Source: Bacteroidales bacterium
GTDB lineage: Bacteria > Bacteroidota > Bacteroidia > Bacteroidales > UBA932
DNA length: 64,000 nt
Assembly: GCA_015060325.1 (NCBI GenBank)
Contig: SUYQ01000007.1
Coordinates: forward strand, 41,128-105,127
Direction: 5' to 3'
Shown: positions 9,603-18,576 of the stretch, one piece after another
Layout of the letters: each line of letters begins with the position of its first letter
How positions within the stretch are numbered: the first letter of the stretch is position 1
Notes under the pieces: model-generated
The model's database searches: none
What the model saw: the letters and a program-made list of their open reading frames with translations, nothing else
Told to the model about the DNA's origin: nothing
Program-made: the position numbers and the translations under genes

Positions 9603-9632
9603 CAAAGATAGTGTTTTTTTATTCCATGCAAA
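9603..9632 (-). promoter_or_regulatory. Promoter of the decarboxylase operon (Bacteroidota type)
   Basis: Minus-strand -7 box TATCTTTG (9603-9610) and -33 box TTTG (9629-9632) with an 18-base spacer, close to the known TTTG/TAnnTTTG consensus. Places the transcript start near 9595, giving a leader of about 40 bases before mmdA. Confidence 0.65.
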
Positions 9633-9691
9633 TAAATTCCACCTAATCAGCCCGGTTTACACCACATTGGGGTTATTTGTGGTGAAATACG

Positions 9692-9720
9692 AAAAAACCG
9701 GCGAAAAATTTCCGCCGGTT
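9692..9720 (-). terminator. Intrinsic terminator downstream of the YebC-family gene
   Basis: Perfect 8-bp stem AACCGGCG (9696-9703) / CGCCGGTT (9713-9720) with a nine-base loop; on the minus strand the stem is followed by a run of six T. It lies 26 bases after the yebC stop. Confidence 0.8.
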
Positions 9721-9745
9721 GAAGTAAAATATCTGTTAAAACAGG

Positions 9746-10477
9746 TTATGGTTGCATTGTGGTATAGACGTTCTGAACGTCATCATCCTCTTCGATGCGC
9801 TCGATGAGTTTCTCAACATCAGCCTTTGCGTCTCCCTCAAGAGTCTTGAGTTCTACGTTTGGAAGACGGGTGAACTCTGCTGCAACGAGCTCATATCCGT
9901 TCTCCTCGATCCATTTCTGGATGCCGTTGAATGCAGTGAACTCACCATAGAGTACGATTTCTGTCTCTTCGTTCTCGTTTTCCTCCTCGAAGATCTCCTC
10001 TACACCGTAGTCTATGAGCTCAAGCTCGAGCTCTTCAAGGTCGTATGGATTGGTTGTCTTCATACGGAACATGCACTTGCGGTCAAACATATAGTCAACG
10101 CTGCCGGATGTTCCGAGTGAGCCGCCGCTCTTTGTAAAGTATGAACGGACGTTTGCGACAGTACGGTTGTTGTTGTCGGTAGCAGCCTCCACGAGAACAG
10201 CGATGCCGTGAGGACCGTAACCTTCGAATACTACCTCCTTGTAGTCTGCCTGATCCTTGTCGGTCGCTCTCTTGATTGCGCGCTCGATATTGTCCTTAGG
10301 CATGTTCTCGCTGCGTGCAGTCTGGATGAGTGCGCGAAGACGCGGATTACCTGTAACGTCGGCACCACCCTGCTTTACAGCGATAGTGATTTCCTTTCCG
10401 ATCTTTGTGAAGACGCGGGCCATGTGACCCCATCTCTTGAATTTTCTCTCCTTGCGGAACTCAAATGCTCTTCCCAT
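9746..10477 (-). CDS. YebC/PmpR-family DNA-binding transcriptional regulator
   Basis: 243 residues with the family signature MGRAFEFRKERKFKRWGHMA (a Bacteroidota variant of the GHSKW start), FTKIGKEITIAVKQGG, NPRLRALIQTARSENMPKDN and the acidic C-terminal half. Members bind DNA and some are now assigned to ribosome rescue or translation activation; which applies here is not visible. It follows a TPR protein gene by nine bases on the same strand and ends at a strong intrinsic terminator, so the two genes probably form a short operon. Confidence 0.93.
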   Translation of the reverse strand: MGRAFEFRKERKFKRWGHMARVFTKIGKEITIAVKQGGADVTGNPRLRALIQTARSENMPKDNIERAIKRATDKDQADYKEVVFEGYGPHGIAVLVEAATDNNNRTVANVRSYFTKSGGSLGTSGSVDYMFDRKCMFRMKTTNPYDLEELELELIDYGVEEIFEEENENEETEIVLYGEFTAFNGIQKWIEENGYELVAAEFTRLPNVELKTLEGDAKADVEKLIERIEEDDDVQNVYTTMQP

Positions 10478-10486
10478 AACGATGAA

Positions 10487-11140
10487 TTATTTTGCCTCGT
10501 TTCGTGCTATATATTTATCCATGTCTGCTGCTCTTGGAGATTCAGGATACTCGTTCTTGATGAGAGTGAAATATTCGATCGCCTCTTCATTCTTGCCAAG
10601 CTTTTCTGCAACAAGTGCAGCCCTGAATGCATACTCGGGAGTCCAGAAACCGTCCTCGATCTCTACAGCGCTGTCATAGCTGGAGAGTGCCTTGTCATAT
10701 TCGCCAAGCTGTACATGACAATCTCCGATACAAGCCTTTGCACGTGCATTGTAAATCTTGTCATTGCCTTTGTACTGTTCGAAATATTTGATGGCCTTTC
10801 TGTACTCGCCTGAGTTGTAAGCAGCCACGGCAGTCTCAAATGGAGCGATCGATACGGTGTGACCTTCATGTTCGGTCATGTATGATTCGAAATTTGCAAA
10901 ATCGAGAGAATCGGACTCGGCCTTCATAAGTGAATTGTTCTCAGGAGAAATGAACGCCTCCACTCCTGCCTTGTCTTTCTTCTGCTGGATACCCTGATAG
11001 ATGAAATACCCGATCACTGCGCAAACTGCGATTGCTGTTGCAATGAGGAGCTTGGTCTTGTGCTTGATGATAAAGTTTTCTGTCTTGGAGATTGCCTCAA
11101 CCGGAGTATCAGCATTCGCATTGTTGTGTTTCTTTGCCAT
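10487..11140 (-). CDS. TPR-repeat protein with N-terminal membrane anchor
   Basis: 217 residues: a cytoplasmic N-terminus rich in Asn and Lys, one membrane helix (about 33-52, LLIATAIAVCAVIGYFIYQG), then several tetratricopeptide helices, for example YNSGEYRKAIKYFEQYKGND, AKACIGDCHVQLGEYDKALS and LGKNEEAIEYFTLIKNEYPE. The layout is like YfgM-type ancillary proteins of the secretion machinery, but that role is not established here. Divergent from nhaA; has its own promoter at 11203-11234. Confidence 0.82.
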   Translation of the reverse strand: MAKKHNNANADTPVEAISKTENFIIKHKTKLLIATAIAVCAVIGYFIYQGIQQKKDKAGVEAFISPENNSLMKAESDSLDFANFESYMTEHEGHTVSIAPFETAVAAYNSGEYRKAIKYFEQYKGNDKIYNARAKACIGDCHVQLGEYDKALSSYDSAVEIEDGFWTPEYAFRAALVAEKLGKNEEAIEYFTLIKNEYPESPRAADMDKYIARNEAK

Positions 11141-11202
11141 ATTTCTTATTGTTTATTTGTCGTTGTCGGTTGCAGCTTGTATTAGCTGCGGAAAACAGGC
11201 GG

Positions 11203-11234
11203 CAAATTTATAAAAAAATGTCAAAACTCACAAT
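11203..11234 (-). promoter_or_regulatory. Promoter of the TPR-yebC pair
   Basis: Minus-strand -7 box TAAATTTG (11203-11210) with ATTG (11231-11234) 20 bases upstream as a -33 element. On the opposite strand TACTTTTG at 11252-11259 is a -7-like box for nhaA, so the divergent promoters are packed within about 60 bases. Confidence 0.5.
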
Positions 11235-11285
11235 AATGTTGAAAAAATGACTACTTTTGCGCCCGTTTTCTAAGATTTGTACTGT

Positions 11286-12629
11286 ATGTCACATTCGAAC
11301 TATAGTTTCTTGAGTAAGTTCAAAAGACACGTGAACTCAAGTATGGTGCTTATATTCTTTACCGTACTTGCTCTCGTGTGTGCAAATATACCTGATGTCA
11401 AAGAGTGGTATTTCGATCTTTGGCAGAATCCTGTGAGTTTCTCCATCGGAGAATTCAACTTTTTCAGTCATGGCGGTCATGCCATGAGTCTAGGTGCAGT
11501 CATCAACGACTTTCTGATGGCTATCTTCTTCCTGTCGGTAGGCCTTGAAATCAAGCGTGAGATCCGTGTGGGCGAATTGTCGACCCGTGAAAAGGCCATG
11601 CTTCCGATTATCGGAGCCTGCGGTGGAATGATCGTCCCTGTGCTTCTTTTCTGGGTATTTTCTCCTGCAGGTGTGGCGTCAGATGGCCTTGCAATCCCGA
11701 TGGCTACGGATATTGCGTTCTCCCTGGGTGTGCTGGCTGTCTTCCGTACCAGGGTTCCTGTAGGACTGAAAGTCTTCCTGGCAGCCCTGGCAGTAGCTGA
11801 TGACCTTGGTGGAATCCTTGTCATCGCCCTCTTCTATACGTCGGAAATCAATATGACATTCCTCCTCCTGTCGGCACTTTGCGTGGCGGTGATGGTGGTT
11901 GCAAATATAATGAAGGTGCGTTCAAAAGCCTTCTATGTGGTTGTCGGTCTTGTGCTCTGGTACATGATGCTCAATTCCGGAATACATGCGACAATTGCCG
12001 GAGTGATCGTTGCGTTCTGCGTGCCTGCAACGCTGAAAAAGGGTACTGGACATTATCTGGAGCGCATCAGGGAGAACATCAACAAGTTCCCTAAGATAGA
12101 TGTCGATGCCAGACGCAATGCCGTGGTCCTTACCAATGAGGATATCCATATTCTCAAGAGCATCGAGTCTGCGGCCGACAAGATGATCAGCCCGCTGCAG
12201 GACCTCGAAGATAATCTTTCGTTCCTGATCAACTATCTGGTCATCCCTCTGTTTGCATTCGCAAATGCCGGAATCGATCTTTCTGCAATGAATGTCGGAA
12301 GCCTGTTCTCAGGTGTAGGACTTGCAGTGATGATCGGACTTGTTGTAGGAAAATTCGTGGGCGTATTTTCGTTCTCCTGGCTGGCGATACGCATGAAGCT
12401 GGTTTCGTTGCCAGCCGGAGCAGACTGGAAGTCATTCGCAAGCGTGTGTGTGGTGTGCGGTATCGGTTTTACCGTGTCGATGTTCATCGCTGACCTTTCT
12501 TATGCCGCAGTACCTGGAGGTGCATCCCTTCTTGGCGAAGCGAAGCTTGGTGTGCTTTGCGGTTCCGTGATATCTGCTGTCCTGGGATGCCTGCTTCTTA
12601 ACAGGTATCTCCCGGAACAGAAAAACTGA
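11286..12629 (+). CDS. nhaA: Na+/H+ antiporter NhaA
   Basis: Inner-membrane antiporter that expels Na+ in exchange for protons. About 447 residues with eleven to twelve hydrophobic segments; LAVADDLGGILVIALFYT contains the paired aspartates that bind the ion, and IPMATDIAFSLGVLAVF and GLEIKREIRVGELS are typical NhaA motifs. I start at the ATG at 11286 (MSHSNYSF) rather than the in-frame TTG nine bases earlier. It has a longer cytoplasmic segment between the two halves (about 250-300, with RRNAVVLTNEDIHILKSIES), as seen in many Bacteroidales forms. Its Na+ use fits with the neighbouring Na+-pumping decarboxylase. Confidence 0.95.
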   Translation: MSHSNYSFLSKFKRHVNSSMVLIFFTVLALVCANIPDVKEWYFDLWQNPVSFSIGEFNFFSHGGHAMSLGAVINDFLMAIFFLSVGLEIKREIRVGELSTREKAMLPIIGACGGMIVPVLLFWVFSPAGVASDGLAIPMATDIAFSLGVLAVFRTRVPVGLKVFLAALAVADDLGGILVIALFYTSEINMTFLLLSALCVAVMVVANIMKVRSKAFYVVVGLVLWYMMLNSGIHATIAGVIVAFCVPATLKKGTGHYLERIRENINKFPKIDVDARRNAVVLTNEDIHILKSIESAADKMISPLQDLEDNLSFLINYLVIPLFAFANAGIDLSAMNVGSLFSGVGLAVMIGLVVGKFVGVFSFSWLAIRMKLVSLPAGADWKSFASVCVVCGIGFTVSMFIADLSYAAVPGGASLLGEAKLGVLCGSVISAVLGCLLLNRYLPEQKN

Positions 12630-12640
12630 TAAGGCGCAGG

Positions 12641-13132
12641 CTACGAGAGCAGCTTGCCTCTTGGTGATCTGCCCGTCTCGAAGAATGAATCTTCGGAGGC
12701 GGGCATTTTCTGACTCATGATATTTGTAGCCTGAAGCAGTTCCCTCATTTCATTCTTGTGTGCCTTGAGCCCTTCCTTTGAAAGTTTGACCATCTTTGGC
12801 AGGAACCTTTTCACGTCTGCCATGTTGTCGCATAATGTCTCACAACTGAACATGATGTTGGTCATGTTTTCCATAATGACAGGCTTGATCATCTTTGTAT
12901 TGATCATCGCGTAGTTCGATGCTTCGAGAAACATGTCATATTCCTCTTCATCTATAGTGAAGAATGTCCTTATGGAAAGTATTTCGCCGTCATATTCCAA
13001 TACCGATGTGTTGTCATCCATGTCAAACATGATGTAGCTGTCTTGGTAAACGGGATTATATCCGTTTTCCATCATATGCCTGAAGATGTTCCTCATTGCG
13101 AGTTCTTTCTTCTTGTTAAGTTCGTTTTTCAT
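12641..13132 (-). CDS. YbjN-like small protein (uncharacterised)
   Basis: About 163 residues from MKNELNKKKELAMRN. A longer frame reaches 13261 but would overlap the promoter and start of the divergent lipoate ligase gene, so the internal ATG at 13132 is preferred. The mix of strands and helices, YNPVYQDSYIMFDMDDN, an acidic turn, then the ASNYAMINTKMIKPVIMENM region and a charged C-terminal helix, resembles the YbjN/type III chaperone-like fold. This is similarity of pattern only and the role is unknown. It is convergent with nhaA, 11 bases apart. Confidence 0.6.
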   Translation of the reverse strand: MKNELNKKKELAMRNIFRHMMENGYNPVYQDSYIMFDMDDNTSVLEYDGEILSIRTFFTIDEEEYDMFLEASNYAMINTKMIKPVIMENMTNIMFSCETLCDNMADVKRFLPKMVKLSKEGLKAHKNEMRELLQATNIMSQKMPASEDSFFETGRSPRGKLLS

Positions 13133-13200
13133 CTCATATCGTTTTGCTCGCTCATCCCAATGGCATATTTGATACCGTAGCTGTTTTGTCGGGATATTTT

Positions 13201-13232
13201 TTTGATATTTCATCTGAAATTCATTAAATTTG
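13201..13232 (+). promoter_or_regulatory. Promoter of the lipoate ligase-glycine cleavage operon
   Basis: TTTG (13201-13204), a 20-base spacer and TAAATTTG (13225-13232). The predicted transcript start is near 13239, about 14 bases before the ATG of the lipoate ligase gene. Confidence 0.65.
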
Positions 13233-13252
13233 AAAGATTTTAACCGGGAATT

Positions 13253-13954
13253 ATGAAGCATGTGGTCTTGCCTGACGTAGAGCGAAGAAGTCTCGCATTC
13301 TATCTTGCAATGGAAGAATACATTGCAAAACAGATGGAAGGCGAGGCGTTTTTTGTCTGGAGGGTGGATCCTACTGTAATAATCGGACGTAACCAGGTCC
13401 TTGAAAATGAGGTGAATATGGATTATTGCCGTCGTAATGGGGTTGAGGTCGTGCGTCGCAAGAGCGGTGGAGGGTGTGTGTATTCAGATATGGGCAACAT
13501 CATGATTTCCTATGTTTCTGACCGGGGAGATGTCGAGGATGTTTTTGACAGATATATGTCGACGTTGGCTGCGGCGTTATGCTCCCTTGGGCTCCCGGCT
13601 GTGAAGTCAAGCCGTAATGACGTCATGGTTGAGGGACGCAAAGTCAGCGGCAATGCATTCCAGCAGCTTCCGGGCAGGAGCATCGTTCATGGTACATTGC
13701 TGTATTCTGCCGACCTGGAGGCCTTGACGGAGGCGATAAGACCTCCTATGGAGAAGTTGCATAGACATGGGGTGGAGTCCGTGAGGCAGAGGGTGACCAA
13801 TCTTTCTGATTACAGTCCTCTGCATGAGGCTTTGGGGAGTGCGGAAAGTCTCGAGGACTATCTGGTCAGGTATTTTACCGATTCGGAAGTGAGGTTGACA
13901 TCCGGTCAGGTGGCGACTATTCTGGAAATGGAAAGGAAATATCAAAAATATTGA
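13253..13954 (+). CDS. Lipoate-protein ligase A family protein
   Basis: Attaches lipoate (or transfers an octanoyl/lipoyl group) to carrier proteins; the obvious target is GcvH encoded two genes downstream. The 233-residue protein has the family motifs TVIIGRNQ, EVVRRKSGGGCVYSDMGN and GRKVSGNAFQQ with the invariant Lys, and a late LHGTLLYS-like segment (VHGTLLYSADLEAL). It lacks the C-terminal accessory domain of the 330-residue E. coli enzyme, so it may need a partner or may act as an amidotransferase-type enzyme. The stop codon is two bases before gcvT, so the two are co-transcribed. Confidence 0.88.
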   Translation: MKHVVLPDVERRSLAFYLAMEEYIAKQMEGEAFFVWRVDPTVIIGRNQVLENEVNMDYCRRNGVEVVRRKSGGGCVYSDMGNIMISYVSDRGDVEDVFDRYMSTLAAALCSLGLPAVKSSRNDVMVEGRKVSGNAFQQLPGRSIVHGTLLYSADLEALTEAIRPPMEKLHRHGVESVRQRVTNLSDYSPLHEALGSAESLEDYLVRYFTDSEVRLTSGQVATILEMERKYQKY

Positions 13955-13956
13955 AT

Positions 13957-15081
13957 ATGGAAGAGAATCTTTTGAAGACCTGTCTTTATGACAAGCATGT
14001 GGCACTTGGTGCGCTGATGAGCCCGTTCGGCGGATTCATCATGCCGATCCAGTATACAAATATCACTGACGAGCATAATGCCGTGCGTCAGAGAGCGGGA
14101 ATGTTCGATGTTTCGCATATGGGTGAGATCTTTGTGAGCGGTCCGGATGCCGAGAAGTTTGTCAGTCATGTGTTCTCGAACGATATTGCGGGAATGGAGG
14201 ACGGAAAGATCCTTTATGGAATGATGCTGTACCCGAACGGCACCACCGTGGATGACCTGCTGGTATATAAGGAGTTTGAGCCGGATCGTTATCTGCTGGT
14301 TGTAAATGCTTCGAACATTGCCAAGGATTACGAGTGGCTCTGCGCTCAGGCAGAAGGATTCGATGTGAAGATCGACAATCAGTCGGATGTGTGGGGGCAG
14401 ATAGCTCTCCAGGGCCCGGAGGCTGAAAAATATGCAGTCGGGACCCTCGGCCTGACTGAAGCTGCGTCCCTTGGCTTCTATACATATTATGAAACATGTC
14501 ATCCTGAGCGTAGCGAAGGATCTTCCCACACCAGAATGATCGTCAGCCGCACAGGCTACACAGGTGAGGACGGCTTCGAGATCTATGCCTCTCATGAGGT
14601 CATAAACCGGATGTGGGACACCCTCCTCGCAGCAGGCGTGGTTCCATGCGGCCTTGGCTGCCGTGACACCCTCCGTTTCGAGGCAGGACTGCCTCTCTAC
14701 GGCCATGAGCTCAGTGACGAGATCACGCCTCTTGAGGCGGGGCTCGGCATGTTCGCGAAGGTCAAGACAAAGGACGAGTTCATCGGACGTGATGCGCTTA
14801 TCGCGCAGAAGGAGGCCGGTCTGACACGCAAGAGCGTCGGCATCGTACTTCAGGACAAGGCTATTCCGCGCGCCGGCTATCCTGTGGAGGTGGACGGAGT
14901 CCAGGTGGGAGTGGTGACGACAGGTTACCGCTCGATCTCTACTGACCGCAGCGTATGTGTGGCGATGGTTGACAAGGCATACACCGAGCTTGGAACTCAG
15001 GTGGAGATCCGCATCCGCAAGAAGGTGTTCCCTGGCGTAGTTACAAAACGCCGTTTCTATGAAACCAATTATAAAAAATAG
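13957..15081 (+). CDS. gcvT: Aminomethyltransferase, T protein of the glycine cleavage system, with a repeat-encoded insert
   Basis: Transfers the methylene unit from aminomethyl-lipoyl GcvH to tetrahydrofolate, releasing ammonia. The ATG at 13957 gives a 374-residue protein with FDVSHMGEI, NDI and the folate-site motifs SRTGYTGEDGFEIY and RDTLRFEAGLPLYGHEL. Residues 181-189 read CHPERSEGS and are encoded exactly by a copy of the dispersed palindrome (14497-14524). The insert falls just before IVSRTGYTGEDG, in what should be a surface turn, and keeps the frame. The rest of the protein looks intact, so the enzyme is probably active. Confidence 0.95.
   Translation: MEENLLKTCLYDKHVALGALMSPFGGFIMPIQYTNITDEHNAVRQRAGMFDVSHMGEIFVSGPDAEKFVSHVFSNDIAGMEDGKILYGMMLYPNGTTVDDLLVYKEFEPDRYLLVVNASNIAKDYEWLCAQAEGFDVKIDNQSDVWGQIALQGPEAEKYAVGTLGLTEAASLGFYTYYETCHPERSEGSSHTRMIVSRTGYTGEDGFEIYASHEVINRMWDTLLAAGVVPCGLGCRDTLRFEAGLPLYGHELSDEITPLEAGLGMFAKVKTKDEFIGRDALIAQKEAGLTRKSVGIVLQDKAIPRAGYPVEVDGVQVGVVTTGYRSISTDRSVCVAMVDKAYTELGTQVEIRIRKKVFPGVVTKRRFYETNYKK
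14497..14524 (+). repeat. Dispersed palindrome inside gcvT (GCGTAGC core)
   Basis: Begins TGTCATCCTGAGCG and ends GAAGGATCTT. Outer stem ATCCT/AGGAT, opposed GA/GA, then a GC/GC pair closing a GTA loop. Read in frame as CHPERSEGS within GcvT. Confidence 0.92.
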
Positions 15082-15087
15082 AAAAAT

Positions 15088-15116
15088 TGTCATCCTGAGC
15101 GAAGCGAAGGATCTTT
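15088..15116 (+). repeat. Dispersed palindrome between gcvT and gcvH (GCGAAGC core)
   Basis: Complete copy starting six bases after the gcvT stop; same ends and stem as the copy inside gcvT, with GAA as the apical triplet. Confidence 0.92.
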
Positions 15117-15164
15117 AAAACAGGTAAAAGAATTAATTATAAAATACAATAAACAGATACAATT

Positions 15165-15548
15165 ATGGCAAAGACAGTAGAAGGACTCTATTACAGCGAG
15201 TCACACGAATGGGTTAAGGTAGAAGGTAACGTAGCTATCATCGGCATCACAGACTTCGCGCAGCATGCGATGGGAGACCTCTCGTATGTGGACATGCCTG
15301 AGGTGGACGATGAACTCGAGGCAGGCGAGGAGTTCGGTGCAGTGGAGAGCGTAAAGGCTGCAAGCGACCTTTTCTGCCCTGTATCAGGAACTGTTGTCGA
15401 GATCAACGAGGAACTTGAGGATGCTCCTGAGCTTCTCAATCAGGACGCTTTCGCAAACTGGATCATGAAGGTCGAGATGATCGATCCTTCTGAGCTCGAA
15501 GGCCTTATGGATGCGGCTGCATACGAGGCAATGTGTGCTAACGAGTAA
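15165..15548 (+). CDS. gcvH: Glycine cleavage system H protein
   Basis: Lipoyl carrier that shuttles the aminomethyl group between P, T and L proteins. 127 residues; SHEWVKVEGNVAIIGITDFA and VESVKAASDLF are diagnostic and Lys64 is the lipoylation site. It probably receives its lipoyl group from the ligase at the head of this operon. Spacing to gcvT is 83 bases, occupied mostly by one dispersed palindrome, and gcvPA begins ten bases after its stop. Normal length, no insertion seen in this gene, unlike gcvT, gcvPA and lpdA. Confidence 0.97.
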   Translation: MAKTVEGLYYSESHEWVKVEGNVAIIGITDFAQHAMGDLSYVDMPEVDDELEAGEEFGAVESVKAASDLFCPVSGTVVEINEELEDAPELLNQDAFANWIMKVEMIDPSELEGLMDAAAYEAMCANE

Positions 15549-15558
15549 TTTCACGGCT

Positions 15559-17046
15559 ATGGCATTCGCATATTTCCCACATACGGAAGATGATGTGCGC
15601 CAGATGCTGGACAGAATCGGAGTAGGGTCCCTGGAGGATCTCTACTCCGATGTTCCTAAGGACGTCATCTACCGTGAAGAATACGACCTCCCGGATGCAA
15701 TGTCCGAGCATGAGGTCAGACAGTATTTCGAGGAACTGGCGGAACTCAATACCAATCTTTTCTGCCTTTGCGGTCTGGGAGCATATGACCATTATTCTCC
15801 TGCCGTGATCCCTCATATCATCTCCCGCTCTGAGTTCCTTACAGCCTATACTCCATATCAGCCTGAAGTGTCGCAGGGCACTCTCCGCTATATCTTCGAG
15901 TATCAGTCCATGATTACGGAACTCACCGGTATGGACTGCACCAATGCTTCGATGTATGACGGCGCCACTGCCGCTGCCGAGGCGATGATGATGGCGATGG
16001 CAGCGACAAAGAAGAAGACACGTGTCCTTCTTTCTGAAGGCCTTCTGCCTCAGGTGATAAAGGTTGTGAAGACCTATGCGAAGTTCAACGGCGTCGAGCT
16101 TGGATTCATTCCATGTCAGGACGGTGTGACGTCTTATGGTGCGATGCTGACTGAGCTTGCTGCCGGAGACGTTGCCGGAGTTCTTGTTCCTGGCATCAAT
16201 AAATATGGTATAATAGAAGATCTGACAGGTTTTGCTGATGCTGTCCATGCACAGAAGGGTCTCCTTATGGTCTATTCCGATCCTTCGTCGCTGGCGGTCA
16301 TCAGGACTCCTGGCGAATGGGATGCGGACATCGCCTGCGGAGATTCGCAGTCGCTCGGCGTTCCGCTCTGCTACGGCGGCCCGTACGTAGGTTTCCTTGC
16401 GTGCCGCAAGGACCATGTGCGCAAGCTTCCGGGACGTATCGTGGGCGCTACCCGCGATGTGGACGGTAAGCGTGCATATGTGCTTACCCTCCAGGCCCGA
16501 GAGCAGCATATCCGTCGTGAGAAGGCAACCAGCAACATATGTTCGAACCAGTCTCTGATGGCTCTGTATGTGACTGTATATATGTCACTTATGGGCCCTC
16601 GCGGACTTCGTGAGGTCAATGAATTGAGCTATGGCGGTGCGCATTATCTGCATGACCAGCTTCTGGCTACAGGGCTGTTTGAGAAAGCCTTCGACAAGCC
16701 GTTCCTCAAGGAGTTCACTTTGAAGTCGCTGGTTCCTGTGGAACTTCTTCAGGATAGACTTCAGGTTTGCGGCGTCTTCGGTGCAGTTGAAGTGGAACCG
16801 GGTCTTGTTAACTTCTGCGTGACCGAGAAGGTATCAAAGGACAACCTCGACGCAGTCCTTACTGTCATAGCCAGCTTGTCTTCTGACATTTCGAGCGGTG
16901 AGTCTGTCATTTCGAGCACAGTATCTGACATTTCGAGCGCACCCTCTGTCATTTCGAACTCTTCACCAGTCACTGCGACCGCACCCTCTGTCATTTCGAG
17001 CGAGCAAAGCGAGTCGAGAAATCTAAATAAGGAGGACCAGGCATGA
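15559..17046 (+). CDS. gcvPA: Glycine dehydrogenase (decarboxylating) subunit 1, with a repeat-encoded C-terminal tail
   Basis: One half of the PLP-dependent P protein that decarboxylates glycine. The true start is the ATG at 15559 ([17 protein letters not shown]); a longer frame starts inside gcvH. The core has [33 protein letters not shown] and the [15 protein letters not shown] motif. The recognisable domain ends near residue 441 ([10 protein letters not shown]). Residues about 442-489 of 495 are Ser/Ile/Val-rich and are encoded by a tandem array of 21-bp palindrome half units ending in a full palindrome (16882-17024). The stop overlaps the gcvPB start (ATGA), with AGGAGG upstream. Confidence 0.94.
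   Translation: MAFAYFPHTEDDVRQMLDRIGVGSLEDLYSDVPKDVIYREEYDLPDAMSEHEVRQYFEELAELNTNLFCLCGLGAYDHYSPAVIPHIISRSEFLTAYTPYQPEVSQGTLRYIFEYQSMITELTGMDCTNASMYDGATAAAEAMMMAMAATKKKTRVLLSEGLLPQVIKVVKTYAKFNGVELGFIPCQDGVTSYGAMLTELAAGDVAGVLVPGINKYGIIEDLTGFADAVHAQKGLLMVYSDPSSLAVIRTPGEWDADIACGDSQSLGVPLCYGGPYVGFLACRKDHVRKLPGRIVGATRDVDGKRAYVLTLQAREQHIRREKATSNICSNQSLMALYVTVYMSLMGPRGLREVNELSYGGAHYLHDQLLATGLFEKAFDKPFLKEFTLKSLVPVELLQDRLQVCGVFGAVEVEPGLVNFCVTEKVSKDNLDAVLTVIASLSSDISSGESVISSTVSDISSAPSVISNSSPVTATAPSVISSEQSESRNLNKEDQA
16882..17024 (+). repeat. Tandem 21-bp half units plus one full palindrome, translated as the gcvPA tail
   Basis: Units begin at 16882, 16903, 16924, 16945 and (degenerate) 16966, each starting TCTGNCATTTCGA or a decayed form. 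The last, 16987-17024, is complete: outer stem ATTTC/GAAAT, opposed GA/GA steps, and a G-T-C arm facing GC. The 21-base period keeps the reading frame. Confidence 0.88.
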
Positions 17047-18575
17047 AGTACTACGACAAACTGATCTTTGATCTTTCCAAGGCAGGAAGACAGGGATATT
17101 CATTACCGGCAAACAAGTGGGAGTCATCCGTTTCCGAGCTTCCTGCCGGCCTTCAGCGTGCTTCGGCGCCGGCTCTCCCTGAGGTGAGCGAGCTGGATGT
17201 GGTGCGCCATTACACCAATCTTTCCCAGATGAATTTCGGTGTGGATTCGGGATTCTATCCTCTCGGAAGCTGCACCATGAAATACAATCCTAAGATCAAC
17301 GAGGAGATAGCGGCCATGCCTGCATTCGCCGGCCTGCATCCGCTCCAGCCTGCATCAACAGTTCAGGGCGCTCTTCGTCTGTACAAGGACCTCTCTCATG
17401 CGCTTTCGGCTATCACCGGAATGGCAGAGTTTACTCTCGATCCGTTTGCCGGTGCCCATGGAGAGCTCACCGGTCTTATGATCATCCGCCAGTATCATAT
17501 CTCGCGCGGTGACCACAAGCGTACACGCATCATCGTGCCTGACAGCGCTCACGGAACCAATCCGGCATCTGCAGCTGTCTGCGGACTTGAGATCGTTCAG
17601 GTCAAGTCCAAGGCCAACGGTCTTGTGGATGTCGAGGATCTCAAGCCGCTGCTTGATGATACTATTGCCGGCATCATGATGACCAATCCTAATACCCTCG
17701 GACTGTTCGAGAAGGATATCAGGGAGATTGCGGCTCTGGTTCATGAGTGCGGCGGTCTGCTCTATTATGACGGAGCTAACATGAACCCTCTGATGGGCGT
17801 GGTGCGTCCTGGTGACATGGGCTTTGATGTGCTCCATCTCAATCTTCACAAGACGTTCTCGACACCTCACGGCGGCGGCGGTCCTGGAGCAGGTCCAGTA
17901 GGAGTCGCAGCTCATCTTGTTTCCCATCTGCCGGTTCCTAAGGTCATGGAGGATGAGGATGGAACTCTATATGTTGCGGATGGAACGTGTCAGTGTGCAT
18001 CGTCTCCTGAGGGCTCGGGTGCTTTCGGCCCTGCATGCGGATGCGCTCCAGAGTGCAGGTGCGGATGTCAGGCCTGCGGCCAGATTTCCGGCTTCATGGG
18101 TAATTTCGGAGTGCTGCTTCGAGCATACACATATATCCTTATGCTCGGCAGGCAGAACATCCGGATGGTCGGACCTCTTGCCGTCCTCGGTGCCAACTAC
18201 ATCAAGGAGTCTCTCAAGGACTGCTACAAGCTGCCTATCGAGTCTGTATGCAAGCATGAGTTTGTGTTTGACGGACTTCAGGACCAGTCGACAGGTGTCA
18301 CAACCCTGGACATCGCCAAGAGACTTCTCGACTATGGATTCCATGCTCCGACGATCTACTTCCCGCTGCTGTTCCATCAGGCCATCATGATCGAGCCTAC
18401 GGAGACGGAGTCGAAGGAGACGCTGGACGGATTCATCGAGATCATGAGGCATATCGCTGCCGAGGCTCTGTCGGACCCTGACTCCCTGAAGACGGCTCCG
18501 CACACCACTCCGGTGCGTCGCCTCGACGAAACCACCGCTGCCCGCCAGCCGCTCCTCCGCTATAAAGACATGTAA
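17043..18575 (+). CDS. gcvPB: Glycine dehydrogenase (decarboxylating) subunit 2, with a Cys-rich insert
   Basis: Second half of the P protein and the one that holds pyridoxal phosphate; Lys270 in [16 protein letters not shown] is the expected PLP lysine. [23 protein letters not shown] and [20 protein letters not shown] motifs are intact, length 510. Between [18 protein letters not shown] and [13 protein letters not shown], residues 316-345 contain eight cysteines in pairs (C316, C318, C332, C334, C338, C340, C342, C345), where other family members have only a short linker. Translation is coupled to gcvPA by a 4-bp overlap. Confidence 0.94.
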   Translation: MKYYDKLIFDLSKAGRQGYSLPANKWESSVSELPAGLQRASAPALPEVSELDVVRHYTNLSQMNFGVDSGFYPLGSCTMKYNPKINEEIAAMPAFAGLHPLQPASTVQGALRLYKDLSHALSAITGMAEFTLDPFAGAHGELTGLMIIRQYHISRGDHKRTRIIVPDSAHGTNPASAAVCGLEIVQVKSKANGLVDVEDLKPLLDDTIAGIMMTNPNTLGLFEKDIREIAALVHECGGLLYYDGANMNPLMGVVRPGDMGFDVLHLNLHKTFSTPHGGGGPGAGPVGVAAHLVSHLPVPKVMEDEDGTLYVADGTCQCASSPEGSGAFGPACGCAPECRCGCQACGQISGFMGNFGVLLRAYTYILMLGRQNIRMVGPLAVLGANYIKESLKDCYKLPIESVCKHEFVFDGLQDQSTGVTTLDIAKRLLDYGFHAPTIYFPLLFHQAIMIEPTETESKETLDGFIEIMRHIAAEALSDPDSLKTAPHTTPVRRLDETTAARQPLLRYKDM

Positions 18576-18576
18576 C

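Noticed and set aside
9650..9690. Half of a dyad element (CACCACA, 11-base loop, TGTGGTG)
   Set aside because: Only one hairpin with 7-bp arms was found and no partner at 38 bases; kept out of the class.
13942..15093. 383-residue minus-strand frame antisense to gcvT
   Set aside because: Shadow of the codon bias of gcvT; no domain recognised and the plus strand is a clear enzyme.
15538..16509. 323-residue minus-strand frame antisense to gcvPA
   Set aside because: Same reason; it reads low-complexity His/Arg-rich sequence opposite a conserved gene.
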